DNA of 64,000 nt from an uncultured Gemmatimonadota bacterium (GTDB lineage Bacteria; Gemmatimonadota; Gemmatimonadetes; Palauibacterales; Palauibacteraceae): NCBI GenBank assembly GCA_913043255.1, contig CAJWLK010000003.1, positions 124,001 to 188,000 on the forward strand, given 5' to 3'. The notes below the pieces were generated by a model. That model saw only the letters and a program-made list of their open reading frames with translations, had not been told where the DNA came from and did no database searches. How positions within the stretch are numbered: the first letter of the stretch is position 1; each line of letters opens with the position of its first letter. Of this stretch, positions 27,762 to 36,622 are shown one piece after another. Both the position numbers and the translations under genes were made by a program.

Positions 27762-27785
27762 GATAAAGTCCTAGAGATCAGGTGA

Positions 27786-29306
27786 TCATACGTTCCGATT
27801 TTGAGATGCTTTATTCGCAGCGTGTAAACCAGAAATCCGTCCAAATACTGCCCCCGAAGCCAGTCCCGACCCTCCAGGGTAGCCGTTGAAAAATAGCCCT
27901 CCCACCATTTCGCCGGCCGCGAACAGCCCGGGGATGGGAGCACCACCGTCATCTAATACCTCTCCACCTTCACCTACATCGACTCCTCCGTAGGTGAAGG
28001 TTATTCCGCACCGTACAGGAAAGGCACGGAAAGGAGGCTGCTCGATTCGAAGAGCCCAGTTCGACTTAGGTGGCGACAGTCCCTTCGTTCCTTTTCCATC
28101 TAATACGTGTGGAACGTAAGCTTTATTTTGAACCGCTTGATTGTAATGAGTGACAGTCCGCAAGAATGCCTTTTGGTCAATATCTAGTTGGTTGGCTAGG
28201 GCCTGTAAGCTAGGTGACTCGTAACCCGTTGAGTTTTTCCCGAAATACTCGGACCTCAGCAACGACTCTACCTGTTGGTCGAATATTTGATAGGCGATTC
28301 CACCCGGCTGTTCTAAGAGTGCCCGGCCGTAGCGCGCGTAGGTGTAGTTTCGGAAGTCCGCCCCCTCGTCAACGAAACGTTGTCCGTTCTGGTTCACCAC
28401 GATCCCGTAGGGATAGCTATGTTTTTTGAAAATGTCTCCACCGATCGCGAAGTCCCCAAATTCAGGAGCCCCTTGATCCATCGCGACTGAGTGGCAGCCC
28501 GTCCAATCTCCACTCTGAACAGCCCCCGCTTCGAGGGCCATAGTGAGTCCACCTCCCGTATTATATGGTGTCCCTCGGACAATAACGTTCTTCCACTTCG
28601 ACCCGAGATGCATTGAGCGCAATTCGGGATTTGCTTCGAACCCGCCGCACGCCAGCACTACAGCGCCGCAGTCAAATTGAATCTGCGAAGGTCCCACAAT
28701 GACTCCTGTAATTGTGGGACCTTCGCGGAGTAACCCAACAGCTGCATTCCCATAAACTATTGGAATATCGAGATGTTTTGCCCGAGCAAAGAGACGATCG
28801 GTCAATCCCACGCCTCGACCGACTGATCGGAGCACGAGGCCGCCCCAAAATTGATATCGGCCCTCTTCGCGGACAGCTTGGTTGTCAAAAATTAGTTCGA
28901 ACTCTACACCTTGGCTAAGCATCCACCTGACCGTATCAGTCGATTGCTCGGCTAGACGGATGGCAAGATTTTCTTTGGTTCGCCCGCCAGACATCCGCAT
29001 CATGTCGTTTACGAACGCTTCTATCGGATACGGTTCGAGGTCAATCCGTGCAGCTTCCTCATCGGTGAGGTTGGGGATTAAGCTTCGGAGATCCGGAAGT
29101 CCGCCGTGAGCAAGTCGAATCGCACCATCCGTAAATCGGGAATTGCCCCCCCGTTGATCTGGTTTGGCAGCCTCGATCATCACTACGTCCGCTCCTGATT
29201 CGCGGGCGGAAAGGGCCGCACAAAGAGCCGCATTCCCGGCCCCGACAACTACAACGTCCCACCGTTTTTGTGCGGCTGATTTCAGGTCGGATTTAGGGAC
29301 TATCAT
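27786..29306 (-). CDS. tcuA: FAD-dependent tricarballylate dehydrogenase-like flavoprotein
   Basis: A 506-residue flavoprotein with an N-terminal FAD-binding VVVGAGNAALCAALSARESG, the GGNSRFTDGAIRLA segment typical of TcuA and fumarate-reductase-like flavoproteins, and the C-terminal GLFAAGEMVGGLFFNGYPGG FAD loop. TcuA oxidises tricarballylate to cis-aconitate. It is the last gene of a four-gene operon with a tripartite tricarboxylate carrier, and the pairing supports uptake followed by oxidation of a citrate-like acid. The ATG at 29306 overlaps the tctB stop as ATGA. Function is by similarity; related flavoproteins act on other substrates. Confidence 0.83.
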   Translation of the reverse strand: MIVPKSDLKSAAQKRWDVVVVGAGNAALCAALSARESGADVVMIEAAKPDQRGGNSRFTDGAIRLAHGGLPDLRSLIPNLTDEEAARIDLEPYPIEAFVNDMMRMSGGRTKENLAIRLAEQSTDTVRWMLSQGVEFELIFDNQAVREEGRYQFWGGLVLRSVGRGVGLTDRLFARAKHLDIPIVYGNAAVGLLREGPTITGVIVGPSQIQFDCGAVVLACGGFEANPELRSMHLGSKWKNVIVRGTPYNTGGGLTMALEAGAVQSGDWTGCHSVAMDQGAPEFGDFAIGGDIFKKHSYPYGIVVNQNGQRFVDEGADFRNYTYARYGRALLEQPGGIAYQIFDQQVESLLRSEYFGKNSTGYESPSLQALANQLDIDQKAFLRTVTHYNQAVQNKAYVPHVLDGKGTKGLSPPKSNWALRIEQPPFRAFPVRCGITFTYGGVDVGEGGEVLDDGGAPIPGLFAAGEMVGGLFFNGYPGGSGLASGAVFGRISGLHAANKASQNRNV

Positions 29307-29812
29307 AGGAGCCCCAATGCACGGAGCGGATCTACGAAGGAAAGGGGCCATCGAAGCGAAAAGAGGTTCCCCAGGACAAGGAGAGAACCCAGCACCGCTA
29401 GAGAGCCGACTATGCATAGAGTCCACCGAACGTTGGCTTCACGACGCAAAAACGCGGCGGTGAAGATTGCGGCAGCGGATACGAACCCGACCAATGCAAC
29501 TAGAGTAAATAACCCCAACAGCCAAAAGAGATAGGGAAGGGTGTGATAGAAATCAGTTCTAATTCCGGCGATATCACTTGGCTTCCACGGTTCGTGTTCA
29601 TTGTTGGTGTGCAAAACTTTTGCGTGATGGTGGGACCTCATCCGTCTCATTGACCCCCACTCCGCAAGAGCAAGTACGGTACCCAAAATTCCAACGAATA
29701 GAGGAAAGATTTGTGCTCGAATTGGAAATGTAAGAGACGCCGCACCCGCAGCGGCGAAGATCAAGCCCAACGAAGTGAGCCCGATGATTTGTCCCCTTTC
29801 CGGAAGTCTCAT
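29303..29812 (-). CDS. tctB: Tripartite tricarboxylate transporter, small membrane subunit TctB
   Basis: A 169-residue membrane protein starting MRLPERGQIIGLTSLG with about four hydrophobic helices (GLIFAAAGAASL, QIFPLFVGILGTVLAL, FWLLGLFTLVALVGF, LCIVGSLAVLGSLLVL), as expected for TctB. The annotated frame extends upstream to 30055 with an unlikely sequence, so the ATG at 29812 is used; it overlaps the tctA stop as ATGA. TctB forms the small membrane part of the secondary carrier and pairs with TctA. Confidence 0.82.
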   Translation of the reverse strand: MRLPERGQIIGLTSLGLIFAAAGAASLTFPIRAQIFPLFVGILGTVLALAEWGSMRRMRSHHHAKVLHTNNEHEPWKPSDIAGIRTDFYHTLPYLFWLLGLFTLVALVGFVSAAAIFTAAFLRREANVRWTLCIVGSLAVLGSLLVLGNLFSLRWPLSFVDPLRALGLL

Positions 29813-31281
29813 GTTGCTGCCTTCTGGCTTAGGCGGACCCCCAAAATCGTCATGCCCACCGTGATTGCACCAATTGCTATCACGGCCGGTGCAGTGAGCC
29901 ATGACCAGCCATACCGCGTCACTGATATAAAGAGGTTTCGCTCGATACTTGCCGCGAGAACGAAACCGATGAGGATCGGGGGGAGAGGGAACCGAAGTCG
30001 GCGCAGTACCCAGCCCATCAGGCCAACTACGAGAAAGGCCCACATATCGCCCCAACTTCGACTACTCTGAAATGCTCCGGCAAGCATGATCACAAAGAGA
30101 AATGGTGCTAAAACAGACGGTCGCAAGGTAGCTAATCGCGCTACAAGACCTGATAGAAGTAGACAGGTGAGCGCACCGAATACGTTTGCGATGGCGAGCG
30201 TCCATATAATGAGAAGTGTGAGGTCTAGGTCGCCTCGTATCATACGTGGGCCCGGTTGGAGTCCCAGAAGAACTAATCCGCCCAGAAGAATTGCGGTTGT
30301 TCCGCTCCCTGGGATCCCAAATAACAAGGTTGGGATGAGCGCACCACCTTCCTTGGCGTTATTTGAACTTTCAGGGGCGATCACACCTCGAATATCTCCT
30401 TTACCAAAACCTTCCGAGTTCTTCGATGTTTGGGCTGCGATTCCGTAGCTCAGCCAGTCCACTACGGCGCCCCCGAGCCCGGGGATGAAACCGACTGCCA
30501 CGCCAAGGACAGCTGACCGCACGACGAGAAGTCGTTCTCGAATCACATCGCGAAGGCCTTCACGCCAACCGCTTACCCTCCGGGTCGTTGTGCCTTCTGC
30601 GATGCTTTTACCTTTCACCAGTAAATCGAGGAGTTCTGGCATTGCAAACAATCCCAACGCGAACACTGCGAGCGGGATTCCGTCATATAGATAGAGGTTA
30701 TCGAACGTGAACCGGTAAAACGGTGTCGCTGGTGCCGCCCCGATCGCCGCAATCAACAACCCTAGTACGGCCATCAGTGCACCTCGAATCGGTCGATCCC
30801 CCGATAAGATACCGACCATAGAAAGCCCAAGGATAGCGAGCATAAAGAGCTCAGGTGAACGGAATGCGAGCACTAACGGTCGAGCGATTGGAAGGATCAA
30901 AAGTAGAGTGATCGCCCCGACTAATCCTCCAAACATTGACGAAAGGAATGCTGCGCTCAGTGCTCGACCCGCCTGACCCTTCTGGGCTAAGGGATACCCA
31001 TCCATGATCGTGGCTTGGGACCCTGACGAACCCGGCGCGCCCAGTAAAATGGAAGGGAACGTATCCGCTGTATGAACGACCGCCGCCATTCCAATCAACA
31101 TGGCGATTGCGGGCCCCTGTTCCATACCGAACAGGAACGGCAGCAGGAGCGATAACCCGACCGTGCCCCCCAGCCCCGGAAGCACTCCGACTACCATCCC
31201 GACCACTACGCCCCCAAGCATGAAGGCGAGGTTTGAAGGCTCAAGCAGAAGGAGCAGTGCCTGAAATGCAGCTTGGATCAT
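29809..31281 (-). CDS. tctA: Tripartite tricarboxylate transporter, large membrane subunit TctA
   Basis: A 490-residue protein with about twelve predicted helices. The family motifs are clear: VVGMVVGVLPGLGGTVGLSL, ILLGAPGSSGSQATIMDGYP, VGFIPGLGGAVVDWLSYG and PESSNNAKEGGALIPTLLFG. It forms the main transport channel of the TctABC secondary carrier for tricarboxylates in the inner membrane. Both ends are coupled: its ATG overlaps the stop of the binding-protein gene and its stop overlaps the tctB ATG. Confidence 0.92.
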   Translation of the reverse strand: MIQAAFQALLLLLEPSNLAFMLGGVVVGMVVGVLPGLGGTVGLSLLLPFLFGMEQGPAIAMLIGMAAVVHTADTFPSILLGAPGSSGSQATIMDGYPLAQKGQAGRALSAAFLSSMFGGLVGAITLLLILPIARPLVLAFRSPELFMLAILGLSMVGILSGDRPIRGALMAVLGLLIAAIGAAPATPFYRFTFDNLYLYDGIPLAVFALGLFAMPELLDLLVKGKSIAEGTTTRRVSGWREGLRDVIRERLLVVRSAVLGVAVGFIPGLGGAVVDWLSYGIAAQTSKNSEGFGKGDIRGVIAPESSNNAKEGGALIPTLLFGIPGSGTTAILLGGLVLLGLQPGPRMIRGDLDLTLLIIWTLAIANVFGALTCLLLSGLVARLATLRPSVLAPFLFVIMLAGAFQSSRSWGDMWAFLVVGLMGWVLRRLRFPLPPILIGFVLAASIERNLFISVTRYGWSWLTAPAVIAIGAITVGMTILGVRLSQKAAT

Positions 31282-32354
31282 CGAACTGGCTCGGGAAGTG
31301 CCACATCGAACCCGTGTTCAAGGAACTCGACCAACCAGCGTCTAGCCTCTAGTGAAATGCGAGCCGTTTCGGCTAGTGCCGCGTCCACGTTATCGCCTAC
31401 GTAAAAGTCGTAGCCGCCAATAAGCCGCGAGGCACGTTCAAGAAACTCCGGATCGCCCGTCGCTTTTTCGGCAGCAGTAATGAGTTCTTGAACTCGGTCC
31501 TCTGGTGCGTTCGCGTGGACCCATAACCCTTTCTGTGCTGCGAAACCGGCCATGAGTACAGCACGGTAGGCTTCCCACGCCACTCCGGACGGTTCATGCC
31601 CGCGGCAGGCGCGGTAGGCTTTCCTCATCCCGGGCAGATCCGGAAAGACGGGGTCATCGATTACCTGTCCATCACCATCGATCAACCCAAAACTGAAGAG
31701 CGGAACCGCGCGCCCTTCCTCGACAAGTGGTAGGACATTAGCGAGATAGGCTGGGCTTGTCTGATAATCGAGGTTGGTTTCTCCTTGTTCGAGCGCAACC
31801 CGAGCTGCTCCTTTTCCCGCGTATCCGAGAATGTCTATCACTTCGACGCCAAGGAGTTCAAAACTTAGGAGGGGGGCCATGTCGAGACCGGTTGGTGAGA
31901 TGCCTCCGTAAATCAGGGTTTGATCCGATGCGCATAACTCTTCGACCGAACGTATGCCAAGGTCTGCGGATGCATAAACCACCCCGCCAACCGGCGAACC
32001 TGCAATTCCCCGCATGTTTTCGAAGTCGTAACGCACTGCGGGCTCGCCGAGAAGCCATGGCAGCACTTGTGATCCGCTAGAAACGAAGAGAGTCCGCCCG
32101 TCGGGTTTACGTCGGAGCGCGAAGACGTTGCCCCCCTGTACGCCAGCCGCACCCGTAATGTTGACGACTTGGACAGTGAGCGAATTGTCCAGGTAGCGTT
32201 GGAGATAAGGTGCTAAGGCGCGTGCCCACTGATCGGATCCGCCCCCCTCTCCTACCGGAACGATGATTTCCAAGACTTGCCGGTTGCCATCAGTACAGCC
32301 GGAGATGCCCCAAACTGAGAGAAGCATGACGAGGATCCGGAGCGCACAACGCAT
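31278..32354 (-). CDS. tctC: Tripartite tricarboxylate transporter, binding lipoprotein TctC-like
   Basis: A 358-residue substrate-binding protein of the Bug/TctC type. The signal ends in a lipobox (WGISGC), so the protein is anchored in a membrane instead of free in the periplasm. Recognisable elements are IIVPVGEGGGSDQWARALAP, the PDGRTLFVSSGS segment and YDFENMRGIAG. It would deliver a carboxylic acid to TctAB. It is the first gene of the tctC-tctA-tctB-tcuA operon, each junction overlapping by four bases (ATGA), and is divergent from the molybdenum hydroxylase genes. Confidence 0.82.
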   Translation of the reverse strand: MRCALRILVMLLSVWGISGCTDGNRQVLEIIVPVGEGGGSDQWARALAPYLQRYLDNSLTVQVVNITGAAGVQGGNVFALRRKPDGRTLFVSSGSQVLPWLLGEPAVRYDFENMRGIAGSPVGGVVYASADLGIRSVEELCASDQTLIYGGISPTGLDMAPLLSFELLGVEVIDILGYAGKGAARVALEQGETNLDYQTSPAYLANVLPLVEEGRAVPLFSFGLIDGDGQVIDDPVFPDLPGMRKAYRACRGHEPSGVAWEAYRAVLMAGFAAQKGLWVHANAPEDRVQELITAAEKATGDPEFLERASRLIGGYDFYVGDNVDAALAETARISLEARRWLVEFLEHGFDVALPEPVR

Positions 32355-32567
32355 CGATCGAAACTCCGGCAGCGGGACGGTTTGGTCAACCAGTTAGAGA
32401 TTTGAGTAAATCTCAGATTATAGAAACCTCTTACAGTTGAGTGCCTCTCGCGAATCAGGGCCGAGACTGAGAGAATTCTAGATGACAAAGCATCGCATCG
32501 GATCCCTACGCACGACACAGTGCAAACAATCTCCTTATCAAATCCTACGCGCACTGAGGAGAAACGC

Positions 32568-33068
32568 ATGAGTGAGATCACACTTCGGGTAAATGGAGAA
32601 ACCCACACGTTGGACGTTGAGCCTTCCACCCCACTGCTCTACATCCTTCGCAATGATCTCGGGCTTCGGGGACCGCGGTTTGGCTGTGGTCTTGGGCAAT
32701 GCGGGACCTGTACCGTACTGATGGACGGTCGGGCGGTGCGCTCCTGCATGCGGCCAGTTGAGCGGGTTAACAGTGAAGTTACTACGCTCGAAGGTCTTTC
32801 GACGGAGGGTGAACTCCACCCAGTTCAACAGGCTTGGATCGATGAACAGGTGCCTCAGTGTGGGTATTGTCAGAACGGTCAGATCCTTACTGCTAAGGCC
32901 CTATTGGACGAGAACCCTGACCCAACTGATGCAGAGGTGCGCACGGGGATGAATGGTGTTCTCTGTCGGTGCATGACTTATTACCGGATTCAAGCGGCCG
33001 TGAAGCGTGCCTCGGAGATGATGGCAACGGGCGAAGCGGGATCGAGTGAGAGAGGGGTGGATCGATGA
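32568..33068 (+). CDS. Molybdenum hydroxylase, 2Fe-2S subunit (xanthine dehydrogenase family)
   Basis: A 166-residue protein with two 2Fe-2S domains: a plant-type ferredoxin site GCGLGQCGTCTVLMDGRAV plus a following cysteine, and a helical site QCGYCQNGQIL with LCRCMTYYRIQ. The family includes the small subunits of isoquinoline oxidoreductase (IorA), nicotinate and aldehyde dehydrogenases. It passes electrons out from the molybdenum subunit. GAGGAGAAACGC before ATG 32568 supports this start. It is coupled to the large subunit by a four-base ATGA overlap. Confidence 0.92.
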   Translation: MSEITLRVNGETHTLDVEPSTPLLYILRNDLGLRGPRFGCGLGQCGTCTVLMDGRAVRSCMRPVERVNSEVTTLEGLSTEGELHPVQQAWIDEQVPQCGYCQNGQILTAKALLDENPDPTDAEVRTGMNGVLCRCMTYYRIQAAVKRASEMMATGEAGSSERGVDR

Positions 33069-35440
33069 AGTGGACTCCTCATGCTTCGACGTCGCTCGAT
33101 GATGCGCTCGCGCCTTGGGAGGGGGCAACATCGCGGCGCGATTTCCTGAAGAGTTCGGGCCTTTTCGTACTGGGATTTGGTGCAACAGGTGGGGCTGGTT
33201 TCGTCGCATCGGCCAACGGACAGCGACCGAACGGAGACACGGTGCCGTATCCCGAACCGGACTTTCACGACCTCGATTCTTGGCTCGTCGTTCACGAAGA
33301 TGAGACGGCAGTTTTCTATGTCGGAAAGACAGATGGAGGGCAGGGTACCGGGACTGCCATCCGTCAGATGATGTGCGATGAACTCGATATCGGGTTTGAC
33401 CAGACGACACTCGTTATGGGTCGGACAGATTTGACTGTGGATCAAGGTGGATCTGGCGGGTCAGATGCGATCGAGCGAGACGGTGCAGTCGCGCGTCGTG
33501 TCGCCGCCGAAGCTCGGCGCGCACTGCTTGAGTTGGCATCCGACCGGCTTGGTGTGCCGGTCGATGGGCTTAATGCAAGGGAGGGCGTCATCTTTTCAAA
33601 CGCCAACTCTTCGAAGCGTGTGAGCTACGGTCAACTCGTTGGCGGACAGCGCTTCGATGTCATCCTGACGGGCGCAAACGTTAACGCAATCACCGGGATC
33701 GCGCCGATTAAGTCAGTGCAGGATTTACGGCTTGTCGGCCAATCGATCCCACGATACGACATCCCCGCTAAGGTTGATGGGTCACTCGAATGGGCAGTGG
33801 ATGTGAACCTGCCTGGTATGGTCCACGCGCGGAATGTTCGGCCGCCGATAGTTGGAGCGACACTGGTCGCGATTGATGAATCTTCGGTTCGGGATTTACC
33901 AGGTTTCATTCAGGTCGTGAACCGAGGTAACTACGTTGCCGTGGTGTGCGAGCGTGAAGAACAAGCGATCGAAGCAGCACAAAAGCTCGAGGTCGAGTGG
34001 GCGTCGCCGGAGTTCGCGCCGTTTCCATCTTCTGAGAACCTTTTCGATTACCTGAGAAATACGACACCTGAACCTGGCGGTTTCGCGCGGGACAACGGTG
34101 ACCCAGAGGCTGCATTTGCTGATGCTGAGACAATCGTCGCAGCTGCTTATGACGTTCCTTTCCAGGGGCATACGGCAATCGGTCCGGCCCACGGAATTGC
34201 AGACCCGTCGGATGGACAACTCACGATCTACACAAACGACATGAAGCCATATAGCCTGAGGACTGGTGTAGCCGAGTTTCTGGGGATCCCAGCCGAACAG
34301 GTGCGAGTCATCTGGATGGATGGCCCGCAACTTTACGGGCGAACCGCTGCAGATGATGCAGGGTTCGAGGCTGCGTTTCTTGCTCACGAACTGGGACGCC
34401 CAGTGCGTGTCCAATGGATGCGGAACGAGGAGACTGCATGGGATACCAAAGGCCCAGCCTTTGCATTTAACCTTCGCGGTGGATTGGATCCCAAGGGGAA
34501 CGTTGTTGCATGGGACTATCGGGCACGTGTCGCAAATTACGCACATGTCGGCTACAACGAACCAGACACAGTTCTGATCGCACAGCTCATGGGGATCCGC
34601 CCCGAGCGACCTTCACCGGGCGGTGCTCGCCCGCCCGACGAGATGTATGCAATTCCGAACCGGCGTCATGAGACGCGGGTTGTTCGCTTTCCACAAGCTT
34701 TCGAAACCCCGCTTCGCACCGGAAACCTGCGAGATCCTAACGGACCGCAGACAACTTTTGCTGGAGAGTCGTTCATCGATGAGATGGCTGCGGCCGCAAA
34801 AGCCGACCCGGTCGAGTTCCGGCTCCGGTTACTCCGCGGAAGTCAGGATGATGACGCGGCCTTCCGGCGCACTCGATCGATTGCCGTCGTTGAAGCCGCG
34901 GCAGATGCTTACGGTTGGACTCCACGCTCCGCTGCAAGCAATATCGGGACAAGCCGTATCCTCACAGGTCGCGGTTTTGCATATGCGTACCGTATTAGCA
35001 CCACCATCGCTCATGTAGTGGAGGTGGAAGTGGACCGTGAGACGGGGCGTGTCTGGGTTAAACGTATGGTGTGCGCGCATGACTGCGGTCTCGTTATTAA
35101 TCCGGATGGGCTTGAGAGCACTATCCAGGGTAACCTTCTTCACGGAATCAGCCGCACCCTTTTCGAAGAAGTCCAGTTCGACGAAGAAAAGGTTACCAGC
35201 GTTGACTGGCGTACCCACCCGACGATCACGCATATGGATGCCCCTGACCAGATCGATATCGTGATCGTCAACGGTGACCCGAACCCCGACCGACCCGACC
35301 TCCCGCCCTATGGTGCGGGAGAGCCGTCGCACCGACTTGTCGCCGCCGCCATCGCGAACGGGATTTACGATGCGACTGGCGTTCGTCTTCGTCGTATTCC
35401 CTTCCGACCTGAACAGGTGCTCGATGCATTGGATACCTAG
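33065..35440 (+). CDS. Molybdenum hydroxylase, molybdopterin-binding subunit with Tat signal
   Basis: A 791-residue large subunit of the isoquinoline 1-oxidoreductase (IorB)/aldehyde dehydrogenase type. SRRDFLKSSGLFVLGFGATG at 23-42 is a Tat signal, so the folded Mo enzyme and its partner are exported. GGQGTGTAIRQMMCDELDI and the C-terminal YGAGEPSHRLVAAAIANG, whose glutamate is the catalytic base in this family, mark the active domain. It would hydroxylate an aldehyde or N-heterocycle in the periplasm. No cytochrome c subunit or XdhC-type insertion factor adjoins it, so the electron acceptor is unknown. Confidence 0.9.
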   Translation: MKWTPHASTSLDDALAPWEGATSRRDFLKSSGLFVLGFGATGGAGFVASANGQRPNGDTVPYPEPDFHDLDSWLVVHEDETAVFYVGKTDGGQGTGTAIRQMMCDELDIGFDQTTLVMGRTDLTVDQGGSGGSDAIERDGAVARRVAAEARRALLELASDRLGVPVDGLNAREGVIFSNANSSKRVSYGQLVGGQRFDVILTGANVNAITGIAPIKSVQDLRLVGQSIPRYDIPAKVDGSLEWAVDVNLPGMVHARNVRPPIVGATLVAIDESSVRDLPGFIQVVNRGNYVAVVCEREEQAIEAAQKLEVEWASPEFAPFPSSENLFDYLRNTTPEPGGFARDNGDPEAAFADAETIVAAAYDVPFQGHTAIGPAHGIADPSDGQLTIYTNDMKPYSLRTGVAEFLGIPAEQVRVIWMDGPQLYGRTAADDAGFEAAFLAHELGRPVRVQWMRNEETAWDTKGPAFAFNLRGGLDPKGNVVAWDYRARVANYAHVGYNEPDTVLIAQLMGIRPERPSPGGARPPDEMYAIPNRRHETRVVRFPQAFETPLRTGNLRDPNGPQTTFAGESFIDEMAAAAKADPVEFRLRLLRGSQDDDAAFRRTRSIAVVEAAADAYGWTPRSAASNIGTSRILTGRGFAYAYRISTTIAHVVEVEVDRETGRVWVKRMVCAHDCGLVINPDGLESTIQGNLLHGISRTLFEEVQFDEEKVTSVDWRTHPTITHMDAPDQIDIVIVNGDPNPDRPDLPPYGAGEPSHRLVAAAIANGIYDATGVRLRRIPFRPEQVLDALDT

Positions 35441-35547
35441 CGGACTATGGTGAGAATCGTGCCGGTAGCGAACCTTTGGGCACGAGCACTCTTACGAGAC
35501 AGGGCGGGGCAACTGAGGCCAGGTCTGGGGGTCTGCTGTTGATATGT

Positions 35548-35577
35548 CGGGCTTTGGGATAGACGCACGAAAGCCCG
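35548..35577. terminator. Hairpin between the Mo hydroxylase and the tRNA array (possible two-way terminator)
   Basis: CGGGCTTT at 35548-35555 pairs with AAAGCCCG at 35570-35577 over a 14-base loop. It lies where the Mo hydroxylase transcript and the opposite-strand tRNA transcript meet. There is no strong U-run on either side, so the terminator role is only positional. Confidence 0.4.
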
Positions 35578-35602
35578 TGGTATACGTGGACTTTTCGCGT
35601 AA

Positions 35603-35676
35603 TCGGGGCGGCGAGATTTGAACTCGCGACCTCCTGAACCCCATTCAGGCGCGCTACCGGGCTGCGCCACGCCCCG
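35603..35676 (-). tRNA. tRNA-Pro (anticodon GGG)
   Basis: Seven acceptor pairs (CGGGGCG with CGCCCCG), discriminator A, a CCTGA/TCAGG anticodon stem and loop ATGGGGT give anticodon GGG with G37. The T-loop reads GTTCAAATC. CCA is not encoded. It is the last gene of the seven-tRNA array on this strand. Confidence 0.95.
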
Positions 35677-35754
35677 AAGTAGTCGGAGAAGCTAGCTGGA
35701 AGCCAACCTCCGTCAACCTACAGCCCATGCAGCTAAATCCTTGCATCGAGGGAA

Positions 35755-35828
35755 TCGGGGCGCCCGGATTTGAACCGGGGACCTCTGCGTCCCGAACGCA
35801 GCGCTCTACCGGACTGAGCCACGCCCCG
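35755..35828 (-). tRNA. tRNA-Pro (anticodon CGG)
   Basis: Acceptor CGGGGCG/CGCCCCG with discriminator A, D arm GGCTCAGTCCGGTAGAGC, anticodon stem CTGCG/CGCAG and loop TTCGGGA give anticodon CGG. CCA is not encoded. Shares its acceptor stem with the other tRNA-Pro downstream. Confidence 0.96.
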
Positions 35829-35880
35829 AGGTTTTTTTACCTTGCGCTCAAGGCGCGGTGCCACCGAGAAGAGCAACAAA

Positions 35881-35953
35881 AGCGGGTGACCGGATTCGAA
35901 CCGGCGACCTCAACCTTGGCAAGGTTGCGCTCTACCAGCTGAGCTACACCCGC
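35881..35953 (-). tRNA. tRNA-Gly (anticodon GCC)
   Basis: Acceptor GCGGGTG/CACCCGC, discriminator U as usual for bacterial tRNA-Gly, anticodon stem CAACC/GGTTG and loop TTGCCAA give GCC. The T-arm is CCGGTTCGAATCCGG. CCA is not encoded. Confidence 0.96.
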
Positions 35954-35990
35954 AATTTCTCAGGACAATTTGTGCTACCAGCGACACTAG

Positions 35991-36062
35991 AGCCACCGGG
36001 CGGACTTGAACCGCCGACCGCCGCATTACGAATGCGGTGCTCTACCACTGAGCTACGGTGGC
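35991..36062 (-). tRNA. tRNA-Thr (anticodon CGT)
   Basis: Acceptor GCCACCG/CGGTGGC, a short D loop (CTCAGTGGTAGAG), anticodon stem CCGCA/TGCGG and loop TTCGTAA give CGT. The discriminator is U. CCA is not encoded. Confidence 0.95.
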
Positions 36063-36104
36063 AGGTCATACCCTATAAACAAGATATTGCAGGGTACCAC
36101 CAAG

Positions 36105-36177
36105 TGGAGCCGAGGGGATTTGAACCCCTGACCTCCACGTTGCGAACGTGGCGCTCTCCCAACTGAGCTACGGCCCC
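36105..36177 (-). tRNA. tRNA-Ala (anticodon CGC)
   Basis: Acceptor GGGGCCG/CGGCTCC contains the G3-U70 wobble pair that defines alanine identity; anticodon stem CCACG/CGTGG and loop TTCGCAA give CGC. Discriminator A, CCA not encoded. Confidence 0.97.
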
Positions 36178-36193
36178 AAGGATTCTCTTAGTA

Positions 36194-36268
36194 CGGGGCT
36201 GACGGGATTCGAACCCGCGACCTCCGGTGTGACAGACCGGCACTCTAACCAGGCTGAGCTACAGCCCC
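36194..36268 (-). tRNA. tRNA-Asp (anticodon GTC)
   Basis: Acceptor GGGGCTG/CAGCCCC, discriminator G (an aspartate identity element), anticodon stem CCGGT/ACCGG and loop CTGTCAC give GTC. CCA is not encoded. Confidence 0.96.
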
Positions 36269-36329
36269 CCGTAATGCGATGCGGCAAAACCCCAACGTCG
36301 ATCATCCCGGCTCAAATCTTGCCGCCGAA

Positions 36330-36403
<74 letters not shown>

Positions 36404-36416
36404 GCAAAGACAAAGA

Positions 36417-36446
36417 CGAGCGGGTCCCCGTAAGGAAGCCCGCTCG
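36417..36446 (-). promoter_or_regulatory. Leader hairpin immediately upstream of the tRNA array
   Basis: CGAGCGGG at 36417-36424 and CCCGCTCG at 36439-36446 form an 8-bp stem with a 14-base loop, followed on the transcribed strand by TCTTTGTCTTTG and then the tRNA-Val 5' end. It may be an attenuator-like or processing structure at the start of the tRNA precursor. Confidence 0.5.
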
Positions 36447-36453
36447 CCCATAT

Positions 36454-36482
36454 ATGGTAAATGAAGCGTGGAGATGGGTCAA
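36454..36482 (-). promoter_or_regulatory. Sigma-70-type promoter for the tRNA array
   Basis: On the minus strand TTGACC (36482-36477) is followed after 17 bases by TACCAT (36459-36454). The predicted transcript would start near 36447, right at the leader hairpin, and read into tRNA-Val. Consensus match and spacing are good; activity is inferred. Confidence 0.6.
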
Positions 36483-36622
36483 CCCGATAATTGGTTGTGT
36501 CGACGGATTTTTTGGGTGTTTGTATTTACTCCCCCGATGCCAACTTGTACCTGTGGCGAAGTCGTTCAGTCGCCATATCAGGATGCCATTGCGAACCGGG
36601 TTCTGTCATCACCGCTCGAACT

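Noticed and set aside
35437-35670. Open frame running into the tRNA-Pro gene on the minus strand
   Set aside because: Its start is inside the tRNA (MAQPGSAPEWGSGGREF is the classic false translation of tRNA sequence).
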